Assembly (NCBI GenBank): GCA_003132145.1
Contig: PKWU01000033.1
Span: 62,001-126,000, forward strand
Direction of reading: 5' to 3'
Source of the DNA: Granulicella sp.
GTDB taxonomy: Bacteria; Acidobacteriota; Terriglobia; Terriglobales; Acidobacteriaceae
Length of the DNA stretch: 64,000 nucleotides
Shown here: positions 24,689-33,733 of the stretch, one piece after another
Numbering within the stretch: position 1 is the stretch's first letter
Layout of the letters: each line of letters opens with the position of its first letter
Position numbers and translations under genes: made by a program
Notes under the pieces: model-generated
Seen by the model: only the letters and a program-made list of their open reading frames with translations
What the model was told of the DNA's origin: nothing
Database searches by the model: none

Positions 24689-26350
24689 CTAACCACGCTT
24701 CTGTCCATCCGTCTCGACGCCCTCGTCGCTGACCTCCTGGCTCTCGTTCACCAGGCTGTCCACGGCATCATTCTCCAGTTCAATCGTCTCCTCGCGTGCA
24801 TCCGCATCGCTCACTGCGTCGCTTTCCGACTCCTTGTCCTCCGCATTCGCAATCGCCTCGGACGACACGTCGTGAACCTCCTCAACCTCTCCGGCCGAGC
24901 CCGCCTCCGTCTCCAGAATCTCCTCCGGAGTTTTCTCCTCCGAGCTCTCTTCAGAACCCTCTACCGCAGGCTCCTCCGCTGTCTCCACTACTGCATGATC
25001 CTCGCTCGCAGCCGCATCCAGCTTTACCTCCGCCTCCGCCGGCCGCTCCTCGCCCTCTTCGTACTGGCCGAAGTAGTGCCGCACCGCAACCGAGATCTTC
25101 TCCAGCGTCTTCTCGCCGATGCCGGGAATCTCCTCCAACTGCTCCGGCGTCATGTCGGCCAGCTCCTCGATGGTCGTAATCCCAGCCGCGATCAGCTTCT
25201 CCAGAATCGAATCGCCCAGCTCCTTGATCTGCTCCACCGGGGTCGTCGTGCCGCCGCCCATCTCCTGCATCTGCTGCTCGACCTCTTGCCGCTTCTCTTC
25301 CTCGCTCTTGATGTCGATCTTCCAGCCCAGCAGCTTCGCCGCCAGCCGGACATTCTGCCCCTTCTTGCCGATCGCCAGCGACAGCTGCGTATCGTCGACG
25401 ATCACCTCGATCTGCTTCTCCTCCAGATTGACAATCGACACTTTGCTCACCTTGGCCGGCTGTAGCGCCTTCTCCGCAAACGTCGTGATCTCCTCGGAGA
25501 ACTCGATGATGTCGATCTTCTCGCCGCGCAACTCGCGGATGATCGACTGCACGCGCATCCCCTTCATCCCCACGCACGCGCCCACCGGGTCCACGTCCTT
25601 GTCGCGGCTCTGCACCGCGATCTTGGTCCGCTCGCCCGCCTCGCGCGCAATCGCCTTGATCGAAACCGTCCCGTCGTAGATCTCCGGCACCTCGCTCTGG
25701 AACAGGTTCTGCACCAAACCCGGCGCCGCCCGGCTCACAATCACCTGCGGTCCCTTGGCCGCCCGGTCCACCCTCAGCAGCACCACGCGCACCCGCTCGC
25801 CCACGGCAAACTGCTCCAGCCGGCTCTGCTCGCGCTTGGGCATCCGCGCCTCCGCCTTGCCCAGGTCGAAGATCACGTCCATCGGCTCCAGCCGCTTCAC
25901 TGTCGCGTTCAACACCTCGCCCGCGCGGTGGTTGTACTCCAGAAACACCGTATCGCGCTCGGCCTCGCGGACCTTCTGGAAGATCACCTGCTTGGCCATC
26001 TGCGCCGCAATCCGTCCCAGCGGAGTGGTGTCCTTGTAGAAGCGCAGCTCGCCGCCCACCTCAACCTCGGGAGCCAGCGCGCGCGCCTGCTCCAGCGTCA
26101 ACTGGTTGATCTCGTCCTCCACCTGCTCCGGCCCCTCCACCACGGTTTTATAGACATACGCGCGTATCTCGCCTGTCTCCTTGTCCATCTCCGCACGCAT
26201 GTTCTCCTGCGTCTTGTAGAACTTGCGTGTCGCCAGAGCGATCGCATCCTCCACCGCGCCCACCACGATCTCGGGCTCGATTCCCTTGTCCTTGCTCAAC
26301 GTCTCGATCGACTGGTACAGAACACTCGCCATAGCTTCGCTCACCTTCAA
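24689..26350 (-). CDS. nusA: Transcription termination/antitermination protein NusA
   Basis: S1/KH arrangement (DPVGACVGMKGMRVQSIIRELRGEKIDIIEF); acidic C-terminus; upstream of infB. Confidence 0.96.
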   Translation of the reverse strand: MKVSEAMASVLYQSIETLSKDKGIEPEIVVGAVEDAIALATRKFYKTQENMRAEMDKETGEIRAYVYKTVVEGPEQVEDEINQLTLEQARALAPEVEVGGELRFYKDTTPLGRIAAQMAKQVIFQKVREAERDTVFLEYNHRAGEVLNATVKRLEPMDVIFDLGKAEARMPKREQSRLEQFAVGERVRVVLLRVDRAAKGPQVIVSRAAPGLVQNLFQSEVPEIYDGTVSIKAIAREAGERTKIAVQSRDKDVDPVGACVGMKGMRVQSIIRELRGEKIDIIEFSEEITTFAEKALQPAKVSKVSIVNLEEKQIEVIVDDTQLSLAIGKKGQNVRLAAKLLGWKIDIKSEEEKRQEVEQQMQEMGGGTTTPVEQIKELGDSILEKLIAAGITTIEELADMTPEQLEEIPGIGEKTLEKISVAVRHYFGQYEEGEERPAEAEVKLDAAASEDHAVVETAEEPAVEGSEESSEEKTPEEILETEAGSAGEVEEVHDVSSEAIANAEDKESESDAVSDADAREETIELENDAVDSLVNESQEVSDEGVETDGQKRG

Positions 26351-26362
26351 ATCCGCCTAATT

Positions 26363-26386
26363 CCTCGAACCTCGAACCTCGAACCT
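26363..26386 (-). repeat. Heptamer repeat (GGTTCGA)n in the rimP-nusA gap
   Basis: cctcgaacctcgaacctcgaacct on the plus strand. Confidence 0.9.
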
Positions 26387-26966
26387 AAATCTCTGCCACT
26401 AAATTCGCCTTCTCCACATCCTTCAACTGAATCTCGATCGTCTCCGCAACCGCTGCCTTCTTTGCCTTGCCCTTCTGCTTCACCGCAGCCAGGTCAATCT
26501 TCAATACGCCGTCCACAAACCCTGTCAGCCGCCCCATCCACTCCCGGCAGCTATTGACCGGGGTAAACGTCTTCACCTTCACCAGGCTCCCCTGAAACCG
26601 CGTAAAATCCTCTGCGCGCGCCAGCTTCCGTTCCAGCCCCGGCGACGAAACCTCAAGCGTGTACTCCGCTCCCGGAACCACATCCTCCACATCCAGCAGC
26701 GTGCCAAAGTCCGTGGCAAACGCCGCGCAATCCTCATGCGTCACGCCGCTCAGCAGCTCCACTGGAACGTTCTTCGGCAGGTCCTCAACCTCGCCAGCAG
26801 CAGCTCGTTCGGCAAGCCTCTTCCGCTCTGCCGCGTCCTTCTCCACAAAAATCCGTAGCGCCCGCGACCGTCCGCCGCCGCCAAACTCCACATCCACTAC
26901 CTCCAGATGATGAGATGCGGCAACCCGCTCCGCCAGCCGCCGAATCTCGTCTATCTGCAATGCCAT
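26385..26966 (-). CDS. rimP: Ribosome maturation factor RimP
   Basis: Precedes nusA; YTLEVSSPGLERKL motif. Confidence 0.92.
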   Translation of the reverse strand: MALQIDEIRRLAERVAASHHLEVVDVEFGGGGRSRALRIFVEKDAAERKRLAERAAAGEVEDLPKNVPVELLSGVTHEDCAAFATDFGTLLDVEDVVPGAEYTLEVSSPGLERKLARAEDFTRFQGSLVKVKTFTPVNSCREWMGRLTGFVDGVLKIDLAAVKQKGKAKKAAVAETIEIQLKDVEKANLVAEI

Positions 26967-27029
26967 AACGCCTTTTCAGCCCGTTCTTTCAGTAGGATGC
27001 CGTCGACAACAGCCAAACCGTCTTTGGAG

Positions 27030-27055
27030 CAACAAAAAGTGGGCTTTCGCCCACT
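27030..27055 (-). terminator. Intrinsic terminator/attenuator-like hairpin in the rimP leader
   Basis: Minus-strand AGTGGGC-GAAA-GCCCACT followed by TTTTTGTT; no minus-strand gene upstream. Confidence 0.75.
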
Positions 27056-27081
27056 CATCTCTTCCGCCATTTTACCGGGAT

Positions 27082-27105
27082 CCCCAACCAGTTTTCTGGT
27101 TGGGG
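27082..27105 (-). promoter_or_regulatory. Second leader hairpin CCCCAACCAG-AAAA-CTGGTTGGGG upstream of the attenuator
   Basis: Perfect 10-bp stem read directly. Confidence 0.75.
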
Positions 27106-27167
27106 TCGGTTTGCCGGTGCGCACACGGCTCCTTACCGAACAGCGGAACAAACTTGCTCGCTCTTTC

Positions 27168-27196
27168 AAGATACGCCAAAATCAATGAATATTCAA
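27168..27196 (-). promoter_or_regulatory. Candidate sigma70-like promoter TTGAAT-17-TATCTT for rimP-nusA-infB
   Basis: Read directly on the minus strand, about 200 nt upstream of the rimP ATG. Confidence 0.45.
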
Positions 27197-27421
27197 TCCC
27201 ATCCTTCCGCCATCCTCCGAAAAACAGCATCGTCCAGGGTGTGCAAATCCGTGAAACCAACCTCATCCCCTGGCAGACTAAGCTCCCTCTCCGCACTGCC
27301 TCTCCCTGCCCCGGTTTTGCCCGAAGCGCTTCGCCAGCCTACAATCAAACAAACCCGGCACAGAAATCCAGCCTACGCAGGCGCGTGCTGGCCCACGAAG
27401 GCACCAGCCAGAACGGAAAAA

Positions 27422-28948
27422 ATGATCACCTCTCCAATCCCGGAAGCCCTGACCTTTGACGATGTCCTTCTCGTCCCTGCCTACAGCGAGGTCGTACCCA
27501 ATCAGGTCAGCACCCAGACCCAGCTCACCCGCAACATCACGCTCAACACCCCGCTCATCTCGGCCGCCATGGACACGGTCACCGAGTCTCGCCTGGCCAT
27601 TGCCATGGCCCAGCAGGGAGGCATCGGCGTCATCCACCGCAATCTCACCATCGCGCAGCAGGCCGGCGAGATCGACAAGGTCAAGCGCTCCGAGTCCGGC
27701 ATGATCGTCGATCCCGTCACCATCTCGCCCGAGCAGCCCATCTCCGACGCGCTCGAGCTCATGCGCCGCTTCAAGATCTCCGGCGTCCCGGTCACCCGCA
27801 AGGGCCGCCTGGTCGGCATCCTCACCAACCGCGATCTGCGCTTCGTCTCCCGCACAGACATTCCCATCGACGACGTGATGACCAAGACCAACCTCGTCAC
27901 CGTTCCCGTCGGCACCACGCTGGAGGAGGCTGAGCTCATCCTCCACCAGCACCGCATTGAAAAACTCCTCGTCGTCAACGACGAGTACGAGCTGAAGGGC
28001 CTCATCACCGTCAAGGACATCCAGAAGAAGCTGAAGTACCCCAACGCGTCGAAGGACAGCAAGGGCCGCCTGCGCGTCGCCGGGGCCATCGGAGCCACCG
28101 GAGACTTCCTGGAGCGCGCCGCAGCGCTCATCGAGATGCGCGTCGACGCTCTGGCCATCGACAGCGCCCACGGCCACTCCTCGCGCGTCCTCAAGGCCAT
28201 CACAGAGGTCAAGAAGCACTTCCCCGACGTCGATCTCCTGGCCGGCAACGTCGCCACCTACGACGGCGCAATGGCCCTGATCGACGCTGGCGCGGACGCC
28301 GTCAAGGTCGGCATCGGCCCCGGCTCCATCTGCACCACCCGCATGGTCACCGGCGCTGGAATGCCCCAGATCACCGCAATCACCGAGGCCACGCGCGCCG
28401 CCGCCAAGCACGGAATCCCCATCATCGCCGACGGCGGCATCAAGTACTCCGGCGACGTCACCAAGGCCATCGCCGCCGGCGCCAACGTCGTCATGATCGG
28501 CTCGCTGTTTGCCGGTGTCGACGAGTCGCCCGGCGAGACCATCCTCTACCAGGGACGCAGCTTCAAGGCCTACCGCGGCATGGGCTCGCTCTCCGCCATG
28601 TCCCAGGGCTCCGGCGAACGCTACTTCCAAAGCGCGGAAGACATGACCGAAGCCGCCAGCACCGAACGCGAAAACCTGACCGCCCGCGAGACCACCGGCC
28701 AGAACCGCCTCGCCAAGTTCGTCCCCGAGGGCATTGAGGGCCGCGTACCCCACCGCGGCCCGCTGGAGGCGATGGTCTACCAACTGGTCGGCGGACTGCG
28801 CTCCGGCATGGGTTACCTCGGCTGCAGCACCATCCCGGAGCTGCAGGCCAACGCCCGCTTCATCCGCATCTCCAACGCAGGCCTGCGCGAGAGCCACGTC
28901 CACGACGTCATCATCACCCGCGAGGCCCCCAACTACCACGCAGAGTAG
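27422..28948 (+). CDS. guaB: IMP dehydrogenase
   Basis: [42 protein letters not shown] active-site loop; tandem CBS region. Confidence 0.97.
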   Translation: MITSPIPEALTFDDVLLVPAYSEVVPNQVSTQTQLTRNITLNTPLISAAMDTVTESRLAIAMAQQGGIGVIHRNLTIAQQAGEIDKVKRSESGMIVDPVTISPEQPISDALELMRRFKISGVPVTRKGRLVGILTNRDLRFVSRTDIPIDDVMTKTNLVTVPVGTTLEEAELILHQHRIEKLLVVNDEYELKGLITVKDIQKKLKYPNASKDSKGRLRVAGAIGATGDFLERAAALIEMRVDALAIDSAHGHSSRVLKAITEVKKHFPDVDLLAGNVATYDGAMALIDAGADAVKVGIGPGSICTTRMVTGAGMPQITAITEATRAAAKHGIPIIADGGIKYSGDVTKAIAAGANVVMIGSLFAGVDESPGETILYQGRSFKAYRGMGSLSAMSQGSGERYFQSAEDMTEAASTERENLTARETTGQNRLAKFVPEGIEGRVPHRGPLEAMVYQLVGGLRSGMGYLGCSTIPELQANARFIRISNAGLRESHVHDVIITREAPNYHAE

Positions 28949-29018
28949 ATCAGCAACAGGGGCGCAGAAGCAACCAGCAACAGTGCAACGGCGCGACCTA
29001 TACCAGCCTGGGGCGAAC

Positions 29019-29048
29019 GGGGTCCCCGGCGAGCCTGCTCGCTGGGGT
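29019..29048. repeat. Palindromic repeat GGGGTCCCCGGCGAGC..GCTCGCTGGGGT (intergenic copy)
   Basis: 11-bp inverted repeat with one mismatch; shared with 44069-44103. Confidence 0.8.
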
Positions 29049-29130
29049 AGGAAGCCCCAGGTACTAGCCGCAAACAAACCCTTAGGGCTGAAAGGCCGCC
29101 CCATAGTTACGGGAAGCAGAGTTTAGCCAT

Positions 29131-29670
29131 ATGCGTCCAGTTTTCTTCTATAAGCCGTTGCCCCCGTCGCCACCCTCTCGTCCAGGCTGGCAATGGTACT
29201 TTAGCGTCTGGACTCCGGTTGCAATTGCCGTCGCAATCATCTGCATGGAGTCCACCAGCGCTCTCTCCTCGCAGCACACCAGCAGTTTTCTGCGCCCCAT
29301 CCTCGAGCGTTGGTTTGGACATATCAACGACAGCTCATGGGACCTCTACCACCACTATCTGCGCAAGAGCGGCCATTTCATCGGCTATGGCCTGGTGGCC
29401 TTCACCTTCCTCCGCGCATGGCTGCACACACTCGATCTGCGCGGGTCGGGCTCGCTGCTCGCATGGCGTCTCCAGTCCACCCTGCTCGCCATCGTCTCCA
29501 CCGCCATCGTCGCCAGTTGCGACGAGTTCCATCAGTCGATCCTGCCCGATCGCACCGGCTCGCCCCTCGACGTCCTGCTCGACACCGCCGGCGCCTGCGC
29601 GCTCTGTCTCCTGGTCTGGTTCCTCTGCTGGCGCAGGCGGCAATCCCACACGGAACTCATTGCCGCTTGA
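29131..29670 (+). CDS. VanZ family membrane protein
   Basis: KSGHFIGYGLVAF and CDEFHQSILPDRTGSPLDVLLDTAGA. Confidence 0.85.
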   Translation: MRPVFFYKPLPPSPPSRPGWQWYFSVWTPVAIAVAIICMESTSALSSQHTSSFLRPILERWFGHINDSSWDLYHHYLRKSGHFIGYGLVAFTFLRAWLHTLDLRGSGSLLAWRLQSTLLAIVSTAIVASCDEFHQSILPDRTGSPLDVLLDTAGACALCLLVWFLCWRRRQSHTELIAA

Positions 29671-30667
29671 ATTGCGTGTCCAGCACCATCGCGTCGAAGC
29701 GGTGCCTCAGCGTAAAGCCAAACCGCTCATACAGCCTCACCGCCTGCACATTGTCTTCGGTCACGGTCAGCGTGATGGCCTCGAAGCCCGCGCCTAGCAG
29801 GCTCTTCGCGCTCCGCTCCAGCAGCCCGCGGCCAAGCCCGCGACCGCGATACGCCTGCGCGATGCAGAGTTGAGTGATGTGCGCCACATTCGCCCCCACC
29901 CGCGAGCAAAGCACCATGCCCACCAATGCGCCGCTTCGCCGCTCGCGCAGCATCCACGAGAAGCCCGGCTCGAAGATGCCGCATCCGGGAAAGCGCACAA
30001 TGTTGTGCAGAAAGCGCAGCGAGCCGTGCAGCGAGCGGTACTGGTCATTGATCAGCGCGTCTGTGTGCCCCACATAGCAGGCATGGATCAGCTCGGCCGC
30101 GGCCTGATAGTCCTCTGGCGTCCACAGCGCCAACGCAAGCTCCGGCCCAACGCCAGACAGATCAGCCGCCTCTGCTGCCGCCGGCAGAAGGTCCCTCTGC
30201 CCGCCAACATTACACTCCAGAAACAGTCGAGGGTACACGGTGAACTCCGGCCCGGCAAAGAGGTCGGTAAACTCGCCTGCACCGTAGAGCAATAGTTGCG
30301 ACTCCACGCGATCGACTCCCGGCGTGTGCCCCAGCAGCTCCAGCATGGGCGCCAGCAGCGCCCGCGTTGCGTCGGCGTCGCTCATCGTCTTGTGGCCGGT
30401 GGCGAATGCGTCGCCGATCACCGCCTTGATCCCCTCGTATACGCAGAACGTATAGCCGCACACGCGTCCCCGGTCGAGCGCCACAAAGCCGGTTAGAATG
30501 CGCGATTCCAGATACTGTAGCAGCAGCTCGGTCGAGCTTCGGTAGTCCCAGCGCAGGCGCTCCCGCCACACCCCAGCCTCGCGCTCCAGCAATGGCCGCA
30601 GTTGGCGCGCGGAGAAGTTCCGCAGGTCGAGAACTTCGATCTCGGATGCAACCGGCACGCTAGCCAT
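29657..30667 (-). CDS. GNAT family N-acetyltransferase
   Basis: AYRGRGLGRGLLERSAKSLLGAGFEAITLTVTEDNVQAVRLYERFGF. Confidence 0.88.
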   Translation of the reverse strand: MASVPVASEIEVLDLRNFSARQLRPLLEREAGVWRERLRWDYRSSTELLLQYLESRILTGFVALDRGRVCGYTFCVYEGIKAVIGDAFATGHKTMSDADATRALLAPMLELLGHTPGVDRVESQLLLYGAGEFTDLFAGPEFTVYPRLFLECNVGGQRDLLPAAAEAADLSGVGPELALALWTPEDYQAAAELIHACYVGHTDALINDQYRSLHGSLRFLHNIVRFPGCGIFEPGFSWMLRERRSGALVGMVLCSRVGANVAHITQLCIAQAYRGRGLGRGLLERSAKSLLGAGFEAITLTVTEDNVQAVRLYERFGFTLRHRFDAMVLDTQFKRQ

Positions 30668-30773
30668 GGCCCTTCCCCTGCACCTGCGTCTTCAACTCTC
30701 GGTCCAACAAGGGTCGAGCATATAGGAGTCGAAGTTCATCCGTACACCGCGCACAGAAATATTCTTTGTGCGT

Positions 30774-32624
30774 TTATGGCTTTCGATAGACCTTGTACAC
30801 CTGCAAACCACGCGCCGGGTACTCGATGATCTGCTGATAGACGCGCCCGGCGAGCAGAGGTTCCAGCGCGGGAGTGTCTTTGGCTGGGACCACCAGCAGA
30901 TGCTCGCCCGCGGGAACGCCGTCCACTCCGTACTCGATCAGCTGCTCGTTGCGATAGAAGGAGAGGCCATACACCATGTCTCGCTTCACGCCCTCCACCG
31001 CGACCAGATGCACCTCCGGCGCCTTCTGCTGCATCTCGCGCGCCAGCGGCCGAGCCGAATAGTTCACGTCCAGGTCATGGCCGTGGAAGCCGAGCAGAAA
31101 CACCAGCGCCCCCAGCACCGGAAACAGCGTCGCGTTGCGCACCTGAGTAATGCCTCCCAGGCGGATCGTCTGCACCACGGCGAAGAACACAAGCAGCGCC
31201 GCCGCGCTGGCGATCGCAAGCCATCGGGCCGGCGGCACCAGCGTGTCGTACACCATGTGCTGCGGCGCCAGCACAATCACGAAGGCCACCAGCGCGCAGG
31301 CCGCCGCATGAGACCACAGAAGCCAGCGCGGCAGCCCCACCCTCCGGATGCGGTTCAGATAGTCGCCCGTCAGAATCGTCAGCGGAGGAATCGACGGCAG
31401 AATGTAGCCCGGCAGCTTCGACTTCGAGCAGGTGAAAAACACAATGGGAAACAGCGCCCACAGCACAAGAAACTCCGGGAAGGCGTCGCCCGCCCGCGGT
31501 AGCCCCAGATAGCACTTCGGATTCAGTCGCACCTTCCACTCGTCGATCGACGCGCTCATCGCCGCCACCAGCGCCCGGATGGCGATCACCGTCCACGGCA
31601 TCAGCCCCACCAGCGCCACCGCCAGGTAATACCACACCGGCTGATGGTGCTGGTAGAGGTTGGTCGCAAAGCGTTCCAGGTTGTGCTCGACGAAGAACTG
31701 CTCCACAAACGTCGGGTTTTCCCGCTGCACCGCGATGTACCACGGCAGTACCATCGCCAGGTACAGAAGCACGCCGGGAATCCATATCGTCCGCCGCAGC
31801 GCCGACCACTCCCGCCGCAGCCCCAGAAACAGCAGGATGATGCACAGCGCCAGAAACGGCGCAATCGGCCCCTTGGCCAGCGTAGCCGCCGCGCCGAAGA
31901 AGTACAGGTCGAAGAGCCAGAATTTCAATCCCGTCTCGTACCATGCATACCAACCCAGCATCCCGATGCACAGCGGCGCTGCCATCTGCATGTCGGTCGA
32001 CGCCCCGCGCGCAAAGCCGATGATCGCCACCGACGACGCGGTAATCAGCGCCGCATCCAGTTGTCCTCCAGGCCGGAAGCGCCGCATGTGCAGGAATATC
32101 ATCGCGATCAGAAAAAATGCGCCGGAGGCCGAGGGCAGCCGCGCAGCCCAGTCCGAGACGCCGAACTCCCTGAACGAGCTCATCGCCCGCCAGTAGTAGA
32201 GCGCCGGCTTCTCCAGCCACGGATGCCCGTACAGGATCGGCGTCACCGTGCCGCCGTCCAGGCAGCGCAGCGAGTTCTTGACGTCGCTCAACCGCAGGCT
32301 GCGCGGCACTATACTGGCGTGCAGCTCGTTGCAGGTCTCGTTGTGCGCCTCCAGCATCTCGCGCGCAATCTGCGCGTAGCGCGGCTCATCGGCGCCCACC
32401 AGTCCCACCTGGTCGCCGCCGAAGACCGGGACCAATCCATAAAACAGCAGGAAGGCCGTCGCCAGCAGCAGCACGACGATCTCCCACGGCGACTCGCCCC
32501 ACACGCGCAGGCCCCAGTCGCGCAGCCACGCCACTGCCGCGTTGCGTGTTCCTGCGCCGGGGGCCGCGGGTTGTGCAGTTTCAGTCAATGAAGTTCCATC
32601 GCGAGCGAAGCCTGCATGAGCCAT
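30774..32624 (-). CDS. Glycosyltransferase family 39-like (ArnT/PMT-type) integral membrane protein
   Basis: GADEPRYAQIAREML, GHPWLEKPALYYW, multi-TM. Confidence 0.85.
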   Translation of the reverse strand: MAHAGFARDGTSLTETAQPAAPGAGTRNAAVAWLRDWGLRVWGESPWEIVVLLLATAFLLFYGLVPVFGGDQVGLVGADEPRYAQIAREMLEAHNETCNELHASIVPRSLRLSDVKNSLRCLDGGTVTPILYGHPWLEKPALYYWRAMSSFREFGVSDWAARLPSASGAFFLIAMIFLHMRRFRPGGQLDAALITASSVAIIGFARGASTDMQMAAPLCIGMLGWYAWYETGLKFWLFDLYFFGAAATLAKGPIAPFLALCIILLFLGLRREWSALRRTIWIPGVLLYLAMVLPWYIAVQRENPTFVEQFFVEHNLERFATNLYQHHQPVWYYLAVALVGLMPWTVIAIRALVAAMSASIDEWKVRLNPKCYLGLPRAGDAFPEFLVLWALFPIVFFTCSKSKLPGYILPSIPPLTILTGDYLNRIRRVGLPRWLLWSHAAACALVAFVIVLAPQHMVYDTLVPPARWLAIASAAALLVFFAVVQTIRLGGITQVRNATLFPVLGALVFLLGFHGHDLDVNYSARPLAREMQQKAPEVHLVAVEGVKRDMVYGLSFYRNEQLIEYGVDGVPAGEHLLVVPAKDTPALEPLLAGRVYQQIIEYPARGLQVYKVYRKP

Positions 32625-32669
32625 GCAAGAATGAGCCGGACAAGCATGGGCCAGACAAGGCTACCAGAG

Positions 32670-33080
32670 TCATCCCTCGCTCGGCGCGCCGGCCTTGGCC
32701 GCCGTCTCCTCGCGCCTCTTGTCGCGCTTGCGTAGCCGCCCCAGCAGCTCGTCCATGCGCCCGGTCATCCGCTCCGAGCGGTCGATGGCGAACGTCAGCT
32801 CCGGCACATGGCGCACTCCCATCCGCTCCCTCAGTTGCGAGCGGATGTAGCCCCGCGCGGCCATCAACCCGGCCAGCGTGGAGTCCTCCTCCGCCTCGCT
32901 GCCATGCACCGCAACAAAGACGCGCGCGCTCTTGCCGCCCGGCGCCAGCACCACATCCGTCACATAGCCCGGCGCAATCCGCGGGTCGGAGAGCTCCCCC
33001 TCCAGCATCGCCCCGATCTCTTCCGAGAACGTGCTGGCTACGCGATTGCGGTGGTACGTTCTGGCTCGTTGTTCAGGCAT
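32670..33080 (-). CDS. rbfA: Ribosome-binding factor A
   Basis: YHRNRVASTFSEEIGAMLEGELSDPRI...VRHVPELTFAIDRS. Confidence 0.92.
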   Translation of the reverse strand: MPEQRARTYHRNRVASTFSEEIGAMLEGELSDPRIAPGYVTDVVLAPGGKSARVFVAVHGSEAEEDSTLAGLMAARGYIRSQLRERMGVRHVPELTFAIDRSERMTGRMDELLGRLRKRDKRREETAAKAGAPSEG

Positions 33081-33137
33081 AAGTCTTAAGCAACCATCTC
33101 ATCCAACAGCCAAGCATAACAAAAGCGCGCGGCTTAT

Positions 33138-33259
33138 AGCATTTTCACAACTGCTATGAACCAAAGATGAATTGTCATTCTGACCCTGAGCTTGCCGAAG
33201 GGGAAGAATCCCCGCATTTTGCTCGCTACGCGACGGTCTACACCATTGGCAAAAATGCT
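33138..33259. repeat. Composite intergenic element with degenerate AGCATTTT terminal repeats and a nested ATTCTGA..AGAATC palindrome
   Basis: TAGCATTTTCACA..GGCAAAAATGCT, ending next to the stop of the DUF503 gene. Confidence 0.6.
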
Positions 33260-33556
33260 CTATTCCGCCAGCATCTCCACCCAGGAGTCCACAATCTCCG
33301 CCCCCAGTCCATTGCACAGCCGATGCAGCGCGTCGTCAACCTCCCGCATCTGCCCGGTGAGATACTGCGTCGAGCCGGAGATCGCCACCACCCCCAGCGT
33401 GGCGCGGTTCCACAGGCTGGCGTCGTCCAGCTCGGCCACCGACACGTTGAACCCGTGCCTCAGCTTGTCCTTCAGCGAGCGCACCACCTGCCGCCGGTCC
33501 TTGATCGACTGCGCATGAGCAATCGCAACCTCCACCGTCAGCTTCGCAATCGCCAT
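33260..33556 (-). CDS. DUF503 (YlxP-like) protein
   Basis: 98 aa; IAKLTVEVAIAHAQSIKDRRQVVRSLKDKLRHGFNVSVAELDD; adjacent to rbfA. Confidence 0.87.
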   Translation of the reverse strand: MAIAKLTVEVAIAHAQSIKDRRQVVRSLKDKLRHGFNVSVAELDDASLWNRATLGVVAISGSTQYLTGQMREVDDALHRLCNGLGAEIVDSWVEMLAE

Positions 33557-33733
33557 CGTATGTTGTATACCCTCCCGCAGCCGGTATCTTCTAGCGTGAC
33601 TTGTTCAGACTAATCGACATGGTGCCCTGGATAACGAATTTCTGGCGGCGGGATGCGAAGATTGAGGCGCAGAGGTGGGGTGCGAAGACGGGGGTGCGAA
33701 GATGGGGTGTAGCGGACGGAGGACGGAGGCCGC

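Noticed and set aside
27278-29104. 608-aa minus-strand ORF
   Set aside because: Antisense shadow of guaB, low-complexity composition
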